Shown: positions 49,514 through 58,780 of the stretch, one piece after another
How the letters are laid out: each line of letters starts with the position of its first letter
How positions within the stretch are numbered: the first letter of the stretch is position 1
Assembly: GCF_000264295.1 (NCBI RefSeq)
Contig: NZ_AJXT01000045.1
Location: forward strand, 50,289-114,288
Source: Rhodanobacter spathiphylli B39
Lineage (GTDB): Bacteria; Pseudomonadota; Gammaproteobacteria; Xanthomonadales; Rhodanobacteraceae
Length of the DNA: 64,000 nucleotides
Reading direction: 5' to 3'
Program-made: the position numbers and the translations under genes
Notes under the pieces: model-generated
Told to the model about the DNA's origin: nothing
The model's input: only the letters and a program-made list of their open reading frames with translations
The model's database searches: none

Positions 49514-50980
49514 TCAGCTGGCGTTGTCGCGCTCGCGCACCGCATCCATCGTCAGCGCGGCCAGCTGGCGCAGGCGGTTGCCGCCGGCGTCGGCGAGCAG
49601 TTCCTTGAGGCGGGCGCCGGCGTCGTCCTGGTCCAGGCTGTGGCGTTCGGCGAGCGAGGCGGCCAGCGCGCGGCCCATCGAGTCGAAGATCAGCGCGTAG
49701 GCAAATGCGTGCAGCACGCCGCCGCCCAGCGTGCCCAGACCGGGGAACGCCTTCAGTGCGTTGCCGGCCACGGCCAGCACGATCGAACTGCCGCTGCGCA
49801 GGGTGAGCTTCGCCTGCTGCACGAAATCCTCTATCTGCACCTCGCTGACTTTCACGCCGTAGAGTTCGGCCAGCGCGCGGGTGAGGCCGGTGGCCAGCAC
49901 GCCCTGGATCACCAGGTCGCTGCCCGGCGCCACCGCGGCCAGCGCGCCGACGATGGCGCGGCGCGCGTACTTGCGCACGATCTGCTCGGCGGCTTCGGCC
50001 CGGGTCCGTGCTTCGAGCATGCTGGTGCGCTGGTGCAGGCCAGCCAGTACGGCGTTCTCGCGCATGTCCTCCAACCCCTCCGCACCGGGTGCGGTGATCC
50101 GGGCCAGTGCCTGCAGCAGCGGTTCGATCGACGGCTTGCGCTGGCGTTCCACCGACTCGGTGCTGCCATCGGCCAGCTGGCGCTGGTAGCGCTCGCTGCC
50201 GCCGGCGCTGATCGCCAGCACCGCACTGGCGACGCCTCGCCCATGCCGGCGCAGGCGCTCCAGCAACGTGTCCCGTTCGGCGTCGCTCCACTGGTCGGCC
50301 TTGTTCAATACCAGCAACAGGGGCTTGCCGAAGTCGGCCAGCCAGCGCAGTTCGTCGGCCTGGGCCCGGTTGAGGTCGCCGGCGCACAGATAGATCACCG
50401 CGTGCGCCCGCAGCGCTTCCTCGCGTGCGAGAGTTTCGTGCGTCTCGCCGCCGCTTTCGCGGCTGCCCGGCACGTCGGCCAGCACCAGGCTGCGACCGTC
50501 GGCGAGCGTGCCGTCGTAGTGGCCCACGGCGCGGGTGGTGCCGCCGCGCGCGTCGCTGGCGACGTGCGCCTGCGGGGCCAGCGCGCGGATCAGGCTGGAT
50601 TTGCCGGTGGAGATTTCGCCGAACAGCGCCACGTAGACGCGGGCGCTGGCGCGGCGGCGATCGAGTTCGCCCAGTTCGGACGCCAGCGCGCCGGTATCCG
50701 CGCCGTGCTCGCGCAACTGGCCGATGCGCTGTTCCAGGCTGCCGCGATCGGGTACCGGCAACGGCCGCCGCTTGCGCCGGGGGCGCAGCAGCCACCACAG
50801 CACGCTGACGCCCGCGGCGACGAACACCAGCAACACGCCGCCCAGGGTCCATTGCAGCCAGGTCGGCAGTTCGAGGAAACGCTGGGCCAGCGCCAACGCA
50901 CGTTCGGCGGCGGCGAACAGCAGCCACAGCAATGCGGCCAGGGTCAGGGCGGTGAACAGCAATCGCAGGCGTCGTGACAT
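49514..50980 (-). CDS. Membrane-anchored GTPase with DUF697 domain (YcjX/YcjF-like)
   Basis: A 488-residue protein. Two transmembrane helices occur near the N-terminus (about 7-27 and 41-65). A dynamin/Era-like GTPase domain follows (about 110-290): P-loop ALFGEISTGKSSLIRAL, G3 VLADVPGSRES, G4 LVLNKADQWSDAE. The C-terminal half (about 330-470) is a DUF697-like helical domain with repeated hydrophobic helices (AIVGALAAVAPGSDLVIQGVL). Such proteins are thought to act at the membrane in stress or envelope functions; no precise role is known. It is divergent from the hybrid kinase at 51123 and precedes the unknown membrane gene at 49489. Confidence 0.8.
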   Translation of the reverse strand: MSRRLRLLFTALTLAALLWLLFAAAERALALAQRFLELPTWLQWTLGGVLLVFVAAGVSVLWWLLRPRRKRRPLPVPDRGSLEQRIGQLREHGADTGALASELGELDRRRASARVYVALFGEISTGKSSLIRALAPQAHVASDARGGTTRAVGHYDGTLADGRSLVLADVPGSRESGGETHETLAREEALRAHAVIYLCAGDLNRAQADELRWLADFGKPLLLVLNKADQWSDAERDTLLERLRRHGRGVASAVLAISAGGSERYQRQLADGSTESVERQRKPSIEPLLQALARITAPGAEGLEDMRENAVLAGLHQRTSMLEARTRAEAAEQIVRKYARRAIVGALAAVAPGSDLVIQGVLATGLTRALAELYGVKVSEVQIEDFVQQAKLTLRSGSSIVLAVAGNALKAFPGLGTLGGGVLHAFAYALIFDSMGRALAASLAERHSLDQDDAGARLKELLADAGGNRLRQLAALTMDAVRERDNAS

Positions 50981-51122
50981 GGGGACATTCTAGCCAGCTT
51001 GCGTTCGCGCACCGGCGGGGGTCTCGGCTCGCGCTGGCAGCCCGGTTTTGGCACTATCGGACGGGGCGATCGGATCGATGTTGGCGCCGGCATGTTGCCG
51101 TGCGACTTCGCCAAGGGGAGTT

Positions 51123-54100
51123 ATGGGGAGCGGAACGAGATGGTTGGCCAGGATGGCGCTGGCGCTCGCCTGGCTGCTGCCCGGGCTGGCGGCTGCCGCG
51201 GTCGCCCCGTCGGCAGGCGCGGGGGCGCGCTCGTCCGATCCGCTGCCGACGCCGCAATTTCGCCGCTATCAGACCTCCGATGGACTGCCGGGCAGTACGG
51301 TGTATGCGGTGGCACAGGATCACCAGGGTGCGATGTGGTTTGGCGTCGGCGTCGACCTGGTGCGTTTCGACGGCGTGGACTTCCGCGTGTTCGGCCACCA
51401 CTCGGATGATCCGGCGTCGCTGCCCGAAGGTACGGTGTACAGCCTGTTCGTCGACCGCACCGGGGAACTGTGGGTAGGCGGCTTCGGCTCGGGACTGAAC
51501 CGCTACCGGCGCGACACTGCCGACTTTGCGCATTGGCGGCACGATCCGGCCGACCCGCGCAGCCTGGCCAGCGACAACGTCTGGTCGACGACGCAGACAG
51601 TGGACGGCACGCTGTGGGTGGCCACGGACGCCGGTCTGGACCGGATGCTTCCCGACGGCCGGCATTTCGAGCATGTCGGCAATCCACTGGAGAAGGACCC
51701 GGCCGCGGGATTCGGGGCCGTGCGTGCCCTGCTGGCGCGGCCGGACGGAAGCTTGTGGATCGGCTCCAGCCAGGGTCTGTTCGTGCGCGGGGCGGATGGC
51801 CGGGTGCGCCAGGTGACCATCGATCCGCAGCTGCAGAACCTCAAGATCTGGCGCATCCAGGCCGATGGCGACGACGTGCGCATCGCCGTGCGCGGCGGCC
51901 TGCTGCGAATGGACGCCAGCGGTGCGGCGATGCTGTACCGGCCCGCGCAGATCCCCCCCACCGACGTGTACAGCAGCACGCTGGACCAGGCCGGCAACCT
52001 GTGGATCAGCACGCGCAGCGGGCTCTACCTGGACGATGGGCGGGCGCATATCCACGCCATCGCGGGCCAGCCCTTGCTGCTGGGCAGCCTGCCGGCGCAG
52101 CAGGTGTGGCAGTCGCTGTGCGACAGCGAAGGCGGGCTGTGGTTCGTGATGGGTGATGGCGGCATTGCCTATCTGGCGCCGGGCTGGAACCAGTTCACCC
52201 GTTTCACCCACGTGCCGGATGATCAGCACAGCCTGCGCGACAACATGGCCTCGTCGGTGCTGGCCGGTGCGGATGGCTGGCTGTGGGTGGGTGGACACGA
52301 GCTGGTCGACCAGCTCGACCCGGTCACCGGCGAGGTGCGGCACGTGGTTTCGGGCCTGCAGGGCAACGTGCTGGACATGGTGGAGGACGCGCGCCAGCGG
52401 TTGTGGATCGTCAGCGAAGGCGGTGTCTACCGCTACGCCGGCGGCAAGCTGCAGCAGGTGGATCTGGCCCCCGCGGGCGCCACCCACCCGCGTCGCGTGA
52501 CCCTCGGTCCGGACCAGCGCATGTACCTGGTGTCCAGTCGCGACGGCTTGTTCCGCATCGATCCGGACACCATGGCGGTCGATCCGAAGCCGGTGGCGCC
52601 CGCTGACGAAACCGGCTTCGTCGGCAATCGGCTGACCCGCTGGAACAGCCTCGGCTGGTACGTCGACAAGGGCACGCTGCTGCGCTGGAAGGCGGCTGCC
52701 GGCAAGCTCGAAGCGGTCGCCGGCCTGTCGGACGAAGGCTATGTCTACGCGCTGGAGTTCACCGCAGACGGGTTCTGGGCGGCGCGCAACAAGATGTTCG
52801 AACGCTACCGGCTGGACGGCGACAAGGTAGTGCGCGAGCAACTGGTGCCGATTCCGCCGAGCTGGCCGTCGATGGTGCTGATCGCCCTGCACGTCGACAA
52901 CGAGGGACGTTTCTGGCTGTTCTGCAAGAACGGCCTGTGGCGGTTCGACCCGGCCAGCGGCGAGCTGAAATCCTTCGGTCTGCGCAATGGTCTGGTCAAT
53001 GGCGAAGTGCGCGGCGACTCGCCGGCGATGATGCCCGACGGCACCATCTACGTGGCCAGCCTGGGCGGCGTGTTCGGTTTCCAGCCGGACCGCGTGCCGG
53101 CCATCGCCAGCCCGGCGGGCGTGGTGATCACCGCGGCCAGCGTGCGCCGCGATGGCGCGATCCATGATCTGCCGACCCGGGCGGTGCCGATCCAGCTTGC
53201 CTGGAGCGACCGCGAGCTGCGTTTCGAGGCGCGTTCCAGTTCCTACGTGGACCCGGGCGCCAATCGCTACCGCTTCCGCCTGCGGGGATTCGACCGCAAC
53301 TGGGTCGACACCGGCAACCACGGCGAGCGCGAGTTCGCCGGCCTGGGCGCGGGTGACTACACGCTGGAAGTGCAGGCGGCCGGTGCCAACGGACGCTGGG
53401 CCGACCTGCAGCAGCCGCTGCGCATCCATGTCGAAGCGCCGCCATGGGAGCGCTGGTGGGCCTGGCTGGCCTACCTGCTGTTGCTGGCGGCCCTGGTCGG
53501 CGTGATCCTGCGCAGCTGGCGCCGGCGCCTGGCCCAGCGCCATCACATGCAATTGGTCGAGCAGCAGCGGCAGATGGCCGAGGCGGCCAGCGCGGCGAAG
53601 ACCCAGTTCCTGGCCACGCTGAGCCACGAGATCCGCACCCCGATGACCGGCGTGATGGGCATGGCCGAACTGCTGCTGAGCACCCCGCTCAATCCGCTGC
53701 AGCACGACTACACCCAGGCCATGCAGCGCTCCGGCACGATGCTGCTGAAGCTGCTCAACGACGCGCTGGACCTGGCACGGATCGAGGCCGGTCGGCTGGA
53801 GCTGGAGCCGGTCGCGTTCGACCCGCGGCAGTTGCTGGAAGAGGTGGCGCAACTGGAGCAGGGGCTGGCGCATGCGCGGGGCCTGCGCTTCGTGCTGGAC
53901 ATCGCCGCCGGGCTGCCGCCGCAGTTGCTCGGCGATGCGCTGCGGATCAAGCAGGTGTTGCTGAACCTGGCCAACAACGCGCTCAAGTTCACCGAGCAGG
54001 GCAGCGTCACCCTGCGTGCGCAACGAATCGAGGGCGGCCTGCAATTCAGCATCGTCGATACCGGCCCGGGCATTCCCGAGGCGAGCCAGGCGCGCCTGTT

Positions 54101-54707
54101 CCAGCGCTTCGAGCAGGTCGAGGGTCCGCAGCGTCGGGCGGGCAGCGGCCTGGGGCTGGCGATCTGCCGCGAGCTGGTGGACATGATGGGCGGCAGCATC
54201 GAACTGGAATCGCGGCTCGCCCACGGCAGCACGTTCCGGGTGCGCTTGCCGCTGGTCGAGCCGCCGGCGTCGCTGCCCACGGCGGTACCGTCTTCCGACC
54301 GGTGCTATCGCCTGCTGCTGGTGGAGGACGACACCATCGTGGCGGCGGTGATCCGCGGCCTGCTGGAACGCGAACGACACGCGGTGGTGCACGTGGTGAA
54401 CGGCCTGGCCGCGCTGGCCGAGCTGGCCCAGTCCAGCTTCGATGCCGTGTTGCTGGATCTGGACCTGCCCGGCGTGGACGGGTTCCAGATCGCCCGGTTG
54501 ATCCGCCAGCGCGAGCACCGGCAACAGCACCTGCCGATCATTGCGGTCACCGCGCGCTCGGGCAACAAGGACGAGGCGATGGCCCGCGATGCGGGCATGG
54601 ACGGTTTCCTGCGCAAGCCGTTGACCGGCGAGCAGTTGAGCCAGGCGCTGGCGCGGGTGATCGGGCCGGCGGCGGCCACCCCCACCGTTCCGCAGGAAGC
54701 GGACTGA
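51123..54707 (+). CDS. Hybrid sensor histidine kinase with periplasmic beta-propeller (first of a tandem pair)
   Basis: A 1194-residue one-piece two-component protein. Order: signal peptide (1-27), two-part Reg_prop beta-propeller (about 35-690; repeated units such as GAMWFGVGVDLVRFDG and RTGELWVGGFGSGLNRY), Y_Y_Y immunoglobulin-like domain (about 695-765), transmembrane helix (about 774-798), coiled linker, HisKA with phospho-accepting His in LSHEIRTPMTG (about 834), HATPase_c (NLANNALKF, DTGPGIPE, GSGLGLAIC) and a receiver domain (from about 1065; LLVEDD and phospho-Asp in LLDLDLPGVDG). No Hpt or DNA-binding domain. Start ATG 51123 follows AAGGGG closely. The ligand is unknown; such propellers in Bacteroidetes sense carbohydrates. 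Stop and next start overlap (TGATG). Confidence 0.9.
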   Translation: MGSGTRWLARMALALAWLLPGLAAAAVAPSAGAGARSSDPLPTPQFRRYQTSDGLPGSTVYAVAQDHQGAMWFGVGVDLVRFDGVDFRVFGHHSDDPASLPEGTVYSLFVDRTGELWVGGFGSGLNRYRRDTADFAHWRHDPADPRSLASDNVWSTTQTVDGTLWVATDAGLDRMLPDGRHFEHVGNPLEKDPAAGFGAVRALLARPDGSLWIGSSQGLFVRGADGRVRQVTIDPQLQNLKIWRIQADGDDVRIAVRGGLLRMDASGAAMLYRPAQIPPTDVYSSTLDQAGNLWISTRSGLYLDDGRAHIHAIAGQPLLLGSLPAQQVWQSLCDSEGGLWFVMGDGGIAYLAPGWNQFTRFTHVPDDQHSLRDNMASSVLAGADGWLWVGGHELVDQLDPVTGEVRHVVSGLQGNVLDMVEDARQRLWIVSEGGVYRYAGGKLQQVDLAPAGATHPRRVTLGPDQRMYLVSSRDGLFRIDPDTMAVDPKPVAPADETGFVGNRLTRWNSLGWYVDKGTLLRWKAAAGKLEAVAGLSDEGYVYALEFTADGFWAARNKMFERYRLDGDKVVREQLVPIPPSWPSMVLIALHVDNEGRFWLFCKNGLWRFDPASGELKSFGLRNGLVNGEVRGDSPAMMPDGTIYVASLGGVFGFQPDRVPAIASPAGVVITAASVRRDGAIHDLPTRAVPIQLAWSDRELRFEARSSSYVDPGANRYRFRLRGFDRNWVDTGNHGEREFAGLGAGDYTLEVQAAGANGRWADLQQPLRIHVEAPPWERWWAWLAYLLLLAALVGVILRSWRRRLAQRHHMQLVEQQRQMAEAASAAKTQFLATLSHEIRTPMTGVMGMAELLLSTPLNPLQHDYTQAMQRSGTMLLKLLNDALDLARIEAGRLELEPVAFDPRQLLEEVAQLEQGLAHARGLRFVLDIAAGLPPQLLGDALRIKQVLLNLANNALKFTEQGSVTLRAQRIEGGLQFSIVDTGPGIPEASQARLFQRFEQVEGPQRRAGSGLGLAICRELVDMMGGSIELESRLAHGSTFRVRLPLVEPPASLPTAVPSSDRCYRLLLVEDDTIVAAVIRGLLERERHAVVHVVNGLAALAELAQSSFDAVLLDLDLPGVDGFQIARLIRQREHRQQHLPIIAVTARSGNKDEAMARDAGMDGFLRKPLTGEQLSQALARVIGPAAATPTVPQEAD

Positions 54708-57700
54708 TGCTGGCGGCCGCCTTGCTGGGCATGGCTCTTGGCGTGGCCGCGCCCGTCGCGCCGGCCGCTGCCGCTACCGTCGTGCCTGCGGCGAGCGGGC
54801 TGTTGCCCACGCCGCAGTTCCGTCGTTACGCCACCACCGACGGCCTGCCCAGCAGCAGCGTGTACGCCGTGGCGCAGGATCGCGACGGCGCGATCTGGTT
54901 CGGCACCAAGGGCGGCATCGCCCGCTACGACGGCGTCGACTTCAAGGTGTTCCGGCACGCTGCCGACGACCCCGGCTCGCTGTATGACAACGGCATCGCC
55001 AGCCTGCTGTTCGATCGCGACGGCACGCTGTGGGCGGCCGGGCTGGAGGCGGGGCTGAACCGCTACGACGCCGCTAGCGGCCGCTTCACCCACTGGGGCA
55101 ACGACCCGCACGATCCGGCCAGCCTCAGCAGCGACAAGGTCTGGTCGATGGTTGCCGATGCCGAAGGCAACCTGTGGATCGGCACGGTGCGGGGGCTGGA
55201 CCGGATGCGGCCGGGTCATCGCGGTTTCGAGCACGTGACCAATCCCCTGCTGGGCACCGATCCGGCCGCGTTCGGCCTGGTCGCTGCGCTCTATATCGAT
55301 GATCGGCAACAACTGTGGATCGGCAGCAGCCGCGGACTGTTCCGTCGCGACATCGCCGGCAGCATCCATCGCGTTTCGCAGGACGGCACGGCGTTGCCGA
55401 TCGATGCCTGGCACATCGATGGCGAAGCCGGAGAGATTCGCGTCGAGAGTACCCACGGCCTGCTGCTGGTGGGCAGCGACGACGTGGCCCGCCCGCTGGC
55501 CAGCGTGGGCGCGCCCGACGGCAATGTGTTCGCCAGCGCCCGTGACCGCAACGGGCGCCTGTGGATCGGCACCCAGCATGGCCTGTTCGTGCAGATGCAG
55601 CCATCGGCGCCGATGCTGGCAGTGACCGACCAGCCGGTGCTGCACGGAGACCTGCCCGGCACCTGGGTGTGGTCGATGCTGGTCGACCACGAAGGAGGGC
55701 TGTGGGTGACCATGCTGGACGGTGGCGTGGGTTACCTCGCGCCCGGCTGGAACGACACCAGTCGCTTCACCCACATCCCCGACGACCCGACCAGCCTGCG
55801 CGATTCGATCGTCACGGCGATGGCGCGCGGACACGATGGCCGCGTCTGGGTCGGCGAACGCTCCGGCCGGGTGGACAAGCTCGACCCGCACACCGGCAAG
55901 GTCGAGCATGTGCTGTCCGGTCTTGGCGGCGACGTGCTGGGCATGACCCAGGACCCGCAGGAGCGCCTGTGGATCGCGGTGCGTGGCGCACTCTATCGCG
56001 ACACCCTCGGCCAGCCGCCGCAGCGCATCGACCCGGAAGGCCACTGGCTCAAGCATCCGCTGGAAGTGGAGCCCGGCCCGGATGGGCGCATGTACGCGCG
56101 CACGTTCGGCGAAGGTCTGTTCCGCATCGATCAGGACACCTTGGCGGTGACCCGGGTGGCGATGGACCAGCCGAACCAGCGCGTGTTGTGGGGTAGCCAG
56201 CTCACCCTGCACGGCGGTTGCTTCTGGTACGCCAGCGATGGCGGCATGCTGCGCATGAGCCCCGATCGCGACCGCTTCGAGGTGATCCCCGGGGTCACCA
56301 ACGACCGGGCGGTGAACGCGTTCGATTTCGATGACGGCGGCATCTGGATGGTCCGCCCCGACGGTCTCGAGCACTACCACTACCGGGACGACACACTGGT
56401 GCTGGATCGCACCGTCGACGCCTCGCAGGGCTGGCCTTCCATCAACGTCGTCGACCTGCAGGTCGATGCCGCGCAGCGGGTCTGGATGCTCGGTCACGAC
56501 GGCTTGTGGCGATTCGATCCGCGCACCGGCCGGTTCCGTTCCTTCGGCCTGCAGAACGGCCTGGCCAACGGCGAATTTTCCCGCGGCTACGCCGTCATGC
56601 CCGATGGCAACATGTATGCGCCGACGCTGGGCGGTGTGGCGGGCTTCAACCCCGACCGCATCCGTGATGACAACACCGTGTCGCCGCTGGCGGTGACCCG
56701 GGTCAGCCTGCGTCGCGACGGCAAGCTGCAGCCACTGGCACCGCAGCAGCAGGCGATCACCCTGGGCTGGAAGGATCGCGGCCTGAACGTCGCGACGCGG
56801 CTTTTCTCCTATGTCGACCCGGCGGCGAACCACTATCGGTTCCGCCTGCGCGGTTTCGACAGCACATGGATCGACAACGGCAACCACGGCGAGCGCGAAT
56901 TCACCGGCCTGGCTCCCGGCGACTACGTGCTGGAGGTGCAGGCCGCGGGCGCCAACGGCCAGTGGGTGCACCTGGCTCATCCGCTGCAGATCCAGGTGCA
57001 GGCGCCGCCGTGGCAGCGCTGGTGGGCGTGGCTGGGTTACGTGCTGATCGCGTTGCTGGGCATCTGGTTCGGCCTGTGGATCTGGCGGCGCCGGCTGGCG
57101 CGGCGGCACCACGTGGCGATGGTGGAACAGCAACGGCAGATGGCCGAGGCGGCCAGCGCGGCGAAGAGCCAGTTCCTGGCCACGCTGAGCCATGAGATCC
57201 GCACGCCGATGACCGGCGTGATGGGCATGGCCGAACTGCTGCTGAGCACGCCGCTCAACCCGCTGCAGCACGACTACACCCAGGCCATGCAGCGTTCCGG
57301 CAGCATGTTGCTGAAGCTGCTCAACGACGCGCTGGACCTGGCCCGCATCGAGGCCGGGCGGCTGGAGCTGGAACCCTCGCCGTTCGACCCGCGCCAGCTG
57401 CTCGAAGAGGTGGCGCAACTGGAGCAGGGCCTGGCCCACGCGAAGGGCCTGCGCTTCATCCTGGAGATGTCCGACGACCTGCCGCCGCAATGGGTGGGCG
57501 ATGCGCTGCGGATCAAGCAGGTGCTGCTGAACCTGGCCAACAATGCGCTGAAGTTCACCGAGCACGGCGAAGTGATCCTGCGTGCGCGGCGATCCGATGA
57601 CGGCCTGCTGTGCAGCGTCAGCGACACCGGGCCGGGCATTTCCGAGGCCAGCCAGGCACGGCTGTTCCAGCGCTTCGCGCAGGCCGAGAGCCCGCAGCGC

Positions 57701-58264
57701 CGGGCCGGCAGCGGCCTGGGCCTGGCGATCTGTCGCGAACTGGTCGACATGATGGGTGGCTCGATCGAGCTGGAGTCGCAGCTCGGTCATGGCAGCACCT
57801 TTCGTGTGTACATGCCGCTGGCCGAGCCGGCGGTGGCGGCGCCGGTGGACGAGTTCGCCAGCGGGCGGCACTACCGCCTGCTGTTGGTGGAGGACGATCC
57901 GATCGTGGCGACGGTGATCTGCGGCCTGCTGGAACGCGAAGGCCATCGGGTCAAGCACGTGGGCAACGGGCTGGCGGCGCTGGGCGAACTGGCCCATGCG
58001 CCCTTCGACGCCGCGCTGCTGGATCTGGACCTGCCGGGCGTGGACGGTTTCCAGATCGCCCGGCTGATCCGCCAGCGCGAGCACGCGGGCCAGCACTTGC
58101 CGCTGCTGGCGGTCACCGCCCGTTCGGGCACCGGCGACGAGGCGAAGGCGCGCGAGTCGGGCATGGACGGGTTCCTGCGCAAGCCGGTCAGCGGCGAGCA
58201 GCTGATCACGGCGCTGGCGCGCGTGGTGCCGGGCACCGTGGCCAGCGAGGAATTGCCCGCCTGA
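54707..58264 (+). CDS. Hybrid sensor histidine kinase with periplasmic beta-propeller (second of a tandem pair)
   Basis: An 1185-residue paralogue with the same architecture: signal peptide (1-23), Reg_prop propeller (about 30-685), Y_Y_Y domain, membrane helix (about 769-795), HisKA (His in LSHEIRTPMTG, about 829), HATPase_c and a C-terminal receiver (from about 1058; LLVEDDPIV, LLDLDLPGVDG). The kinase and receiver parts are nearly identical to the upstream gene, while the propeller is much more divergent. The ATG overlaps the first gene's stop by 1 nt, so both are made from one mRNA and may form heterodimers. The stop is 1 nt from the convergent holC stop. Confidence 0.9.
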   Translation: MLAAALLGMALGVAAPVAPAAAATVVPAASGLLPTPQFRRYATTDGLPSSSVYAVAQDRDGAIWFGTKGGIARYDGVDFKVFRHAADDPGSLYDNGIASLLFDRDGTLWAAGLEAGLNRYDAASGRFTHWGNDPHDPASLSSDKVWSMVADAEGNLWIGTVRGLDRMRPGHRGFEHVTNPLLGTDPAAFGLVAALYIDDRQQLWIGSSRGLFRRDIAGSIHRVSQDGTALPIDAWHIDGEAGEIRVESTHGLLLVGSDDVARPLASVGAPDGNVFASARDRNGRLWIGTQHGLFVQMQPSAPMLAVTDQPVLHGDLPGTWVWSMLVDHEGGLWVTMLDGGVGYLAPGWNDTSRFTHIPDDPTSLRDSIVTAMARGHDGRVWVGERSGRVDKLDPHTGKVEHVLSGLGGDVLGMTQDPQERLWIAVRGALYRDTLGQPPQRIDPEGHWLKHPLEVEPGPDGRMYARTFGEGLFRIDQDTLAVTRVAMDQPNQRVLWGSQLTLHGGCFWYASDGGMLRMSPDRDRFEVIPGVTNDRAVNAFDFDDGGIWMVRPDGLEHYHYRDDTLVLDRTVDASQGWPSINVVDLQVDAAQRVWMLGHDGLWRFDPRTGRFRSFGLQNGLANGEFSRGYAVMPDGNMYAPTLGGVAGFNPDRIRDDNTVSPLAVTRVSLRRDGKLQPLAPQQQAITLGWKDRGLNVATRLFSYVDPAANHYRFRLRGFDSTWIDNGNHGEREFTGLAPGDYVLEVQAAGANGQWVHLAHPLQIQVQAPPWQRWWAWLGYVLIALLGIWFGLWIWRRRLARRHHVAMVEQQRQMAEAASAAKSQFLATLSHEIRTPMTGVMGMAELLLSTPLNPLQHDYTQAMQRSGSMLLKLLNDALDLARIEAGRLELEPSPFDPRQLLEEVAQLEQGLAHAKGLRFILEMSDDLPPQWVGDALRIKQVLLNLANNALKFTEHGEVILRARRSDDGLLCSVSDTGPGISEASQARLFQRFAQAESPQRRAGSGLGLAICRELVDMMGGSIELESQLGHGSTFRVYMPLAEPAVAAPVDEFASGRHYRLLLVEDDPIVATVICGLLEREGHRVKHVGNGLAALGELAHAPFDAALLDLDLPGVDGFQIARLIRQREHAGQHLPLLAVTARSGTGDEAKARESGMDGFLRKPVSGEQLITALARVVPGTVASEELPA

Positions 58265-58265
58265 A

Positions 58266-58685
58266 CTACATGTCGTGCTTGCGCACCTCGAAGCCGCGGC
58301 GCTGGTATTCGCGCCAGCGCGCCCGCGAACCTTCGCGCGCGTCCGGGTCGGCGGCCACCACTTCCAGCACGCGCTGGTAGTGGCCGGGGGCGCAGGCCTC
58401 GCGCAGGTTGATCACCAGCGGACGGTCCGCCGTGTCCACGCCCGGCGGCACGATCAGCACGGCGGTGTGTTCGTCGTCGTCATCGCCGGCCAGCTGGTGC
58501 GGGATCATCGCGTCGTCGTCGAATGCCCACAGCAATTCGTCCAGTTCCTCGGCCTCGCTGAAATCGCGGACGAGGATCAGCGTGGGCTGCTGCGCCGCGA
58601 ACGCCTTCTTCGCCAGCTCGCAGGCCAGCAACAGCGGCTGTTCGCGGAAGCGCGGCTTGTCGATCAGGTAGAAGTCGGCACGCAT
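58266..58685 (-). CDS. holC: DNA polymerase III chi subunit
   Basis: A 139-residue clamp-loader accessory protein that links the polymerase III holoenzyme to SSB. The HolC fold is recognisable: RADFYLIDKPRFREQPLLLACELAKKA (in parts), LDELLWAFDDDAMIPHQL and the closing HYQRVLEVVAADPDAREGSRARWREYQRRGF (in parts), as in other chi subunits (about 140-150 residues). It is downstream of pepA as in many gammaproteobacteria, but a GGGAAT inverted repeat fills the gap. The ATG has no clear ribosome site because the repeat arm reaches it. Confidence 0.93.
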   Translation of the reverse strand: MRADFYLIDKPRFREQPLLLACELAKKAFAAQQPTLILVRDFSEAEELDELLWAFDDDAMIPHQLAGDDDDEHTAVLIVPPGVDTADRPLVINLREACAPGHYQRVLEVVAADPDAREGSRARWREYQRRGFEVRKHDM

Positions 58686-58692
58686 GGAAGCC

Positions 58693-58780
58693 GGGAATCG
58701 GAATGGAGAATAGGGAATAGTAAAGGCAAAAGCCGCGTTGCGTTCCTGGCTTTTCCGATTCCCTATTCCCTATTCCCTGT
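58693..58780. repeat. Purine/pyrimidine inverted repeat (GGGAATA type) between pepA and holC
   Basis: On the minus strand (direction of pepA and holC) a GGGAATA-GGGAATA-GGGAATC arm (58779-58757) is followed by an AAAAGCC stem (58754-58748), a 13-nt loop, GGCTTTT (58734-58728) and a CTATTCCC-rich return arm. The pepA stop codon (58770-58772) lies within the first arm. The inner AAAAGCC/GGCTTTT stem looks like a weak terminator. Same word family and same polarity as the element at 22256. Confidence 0.82.
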
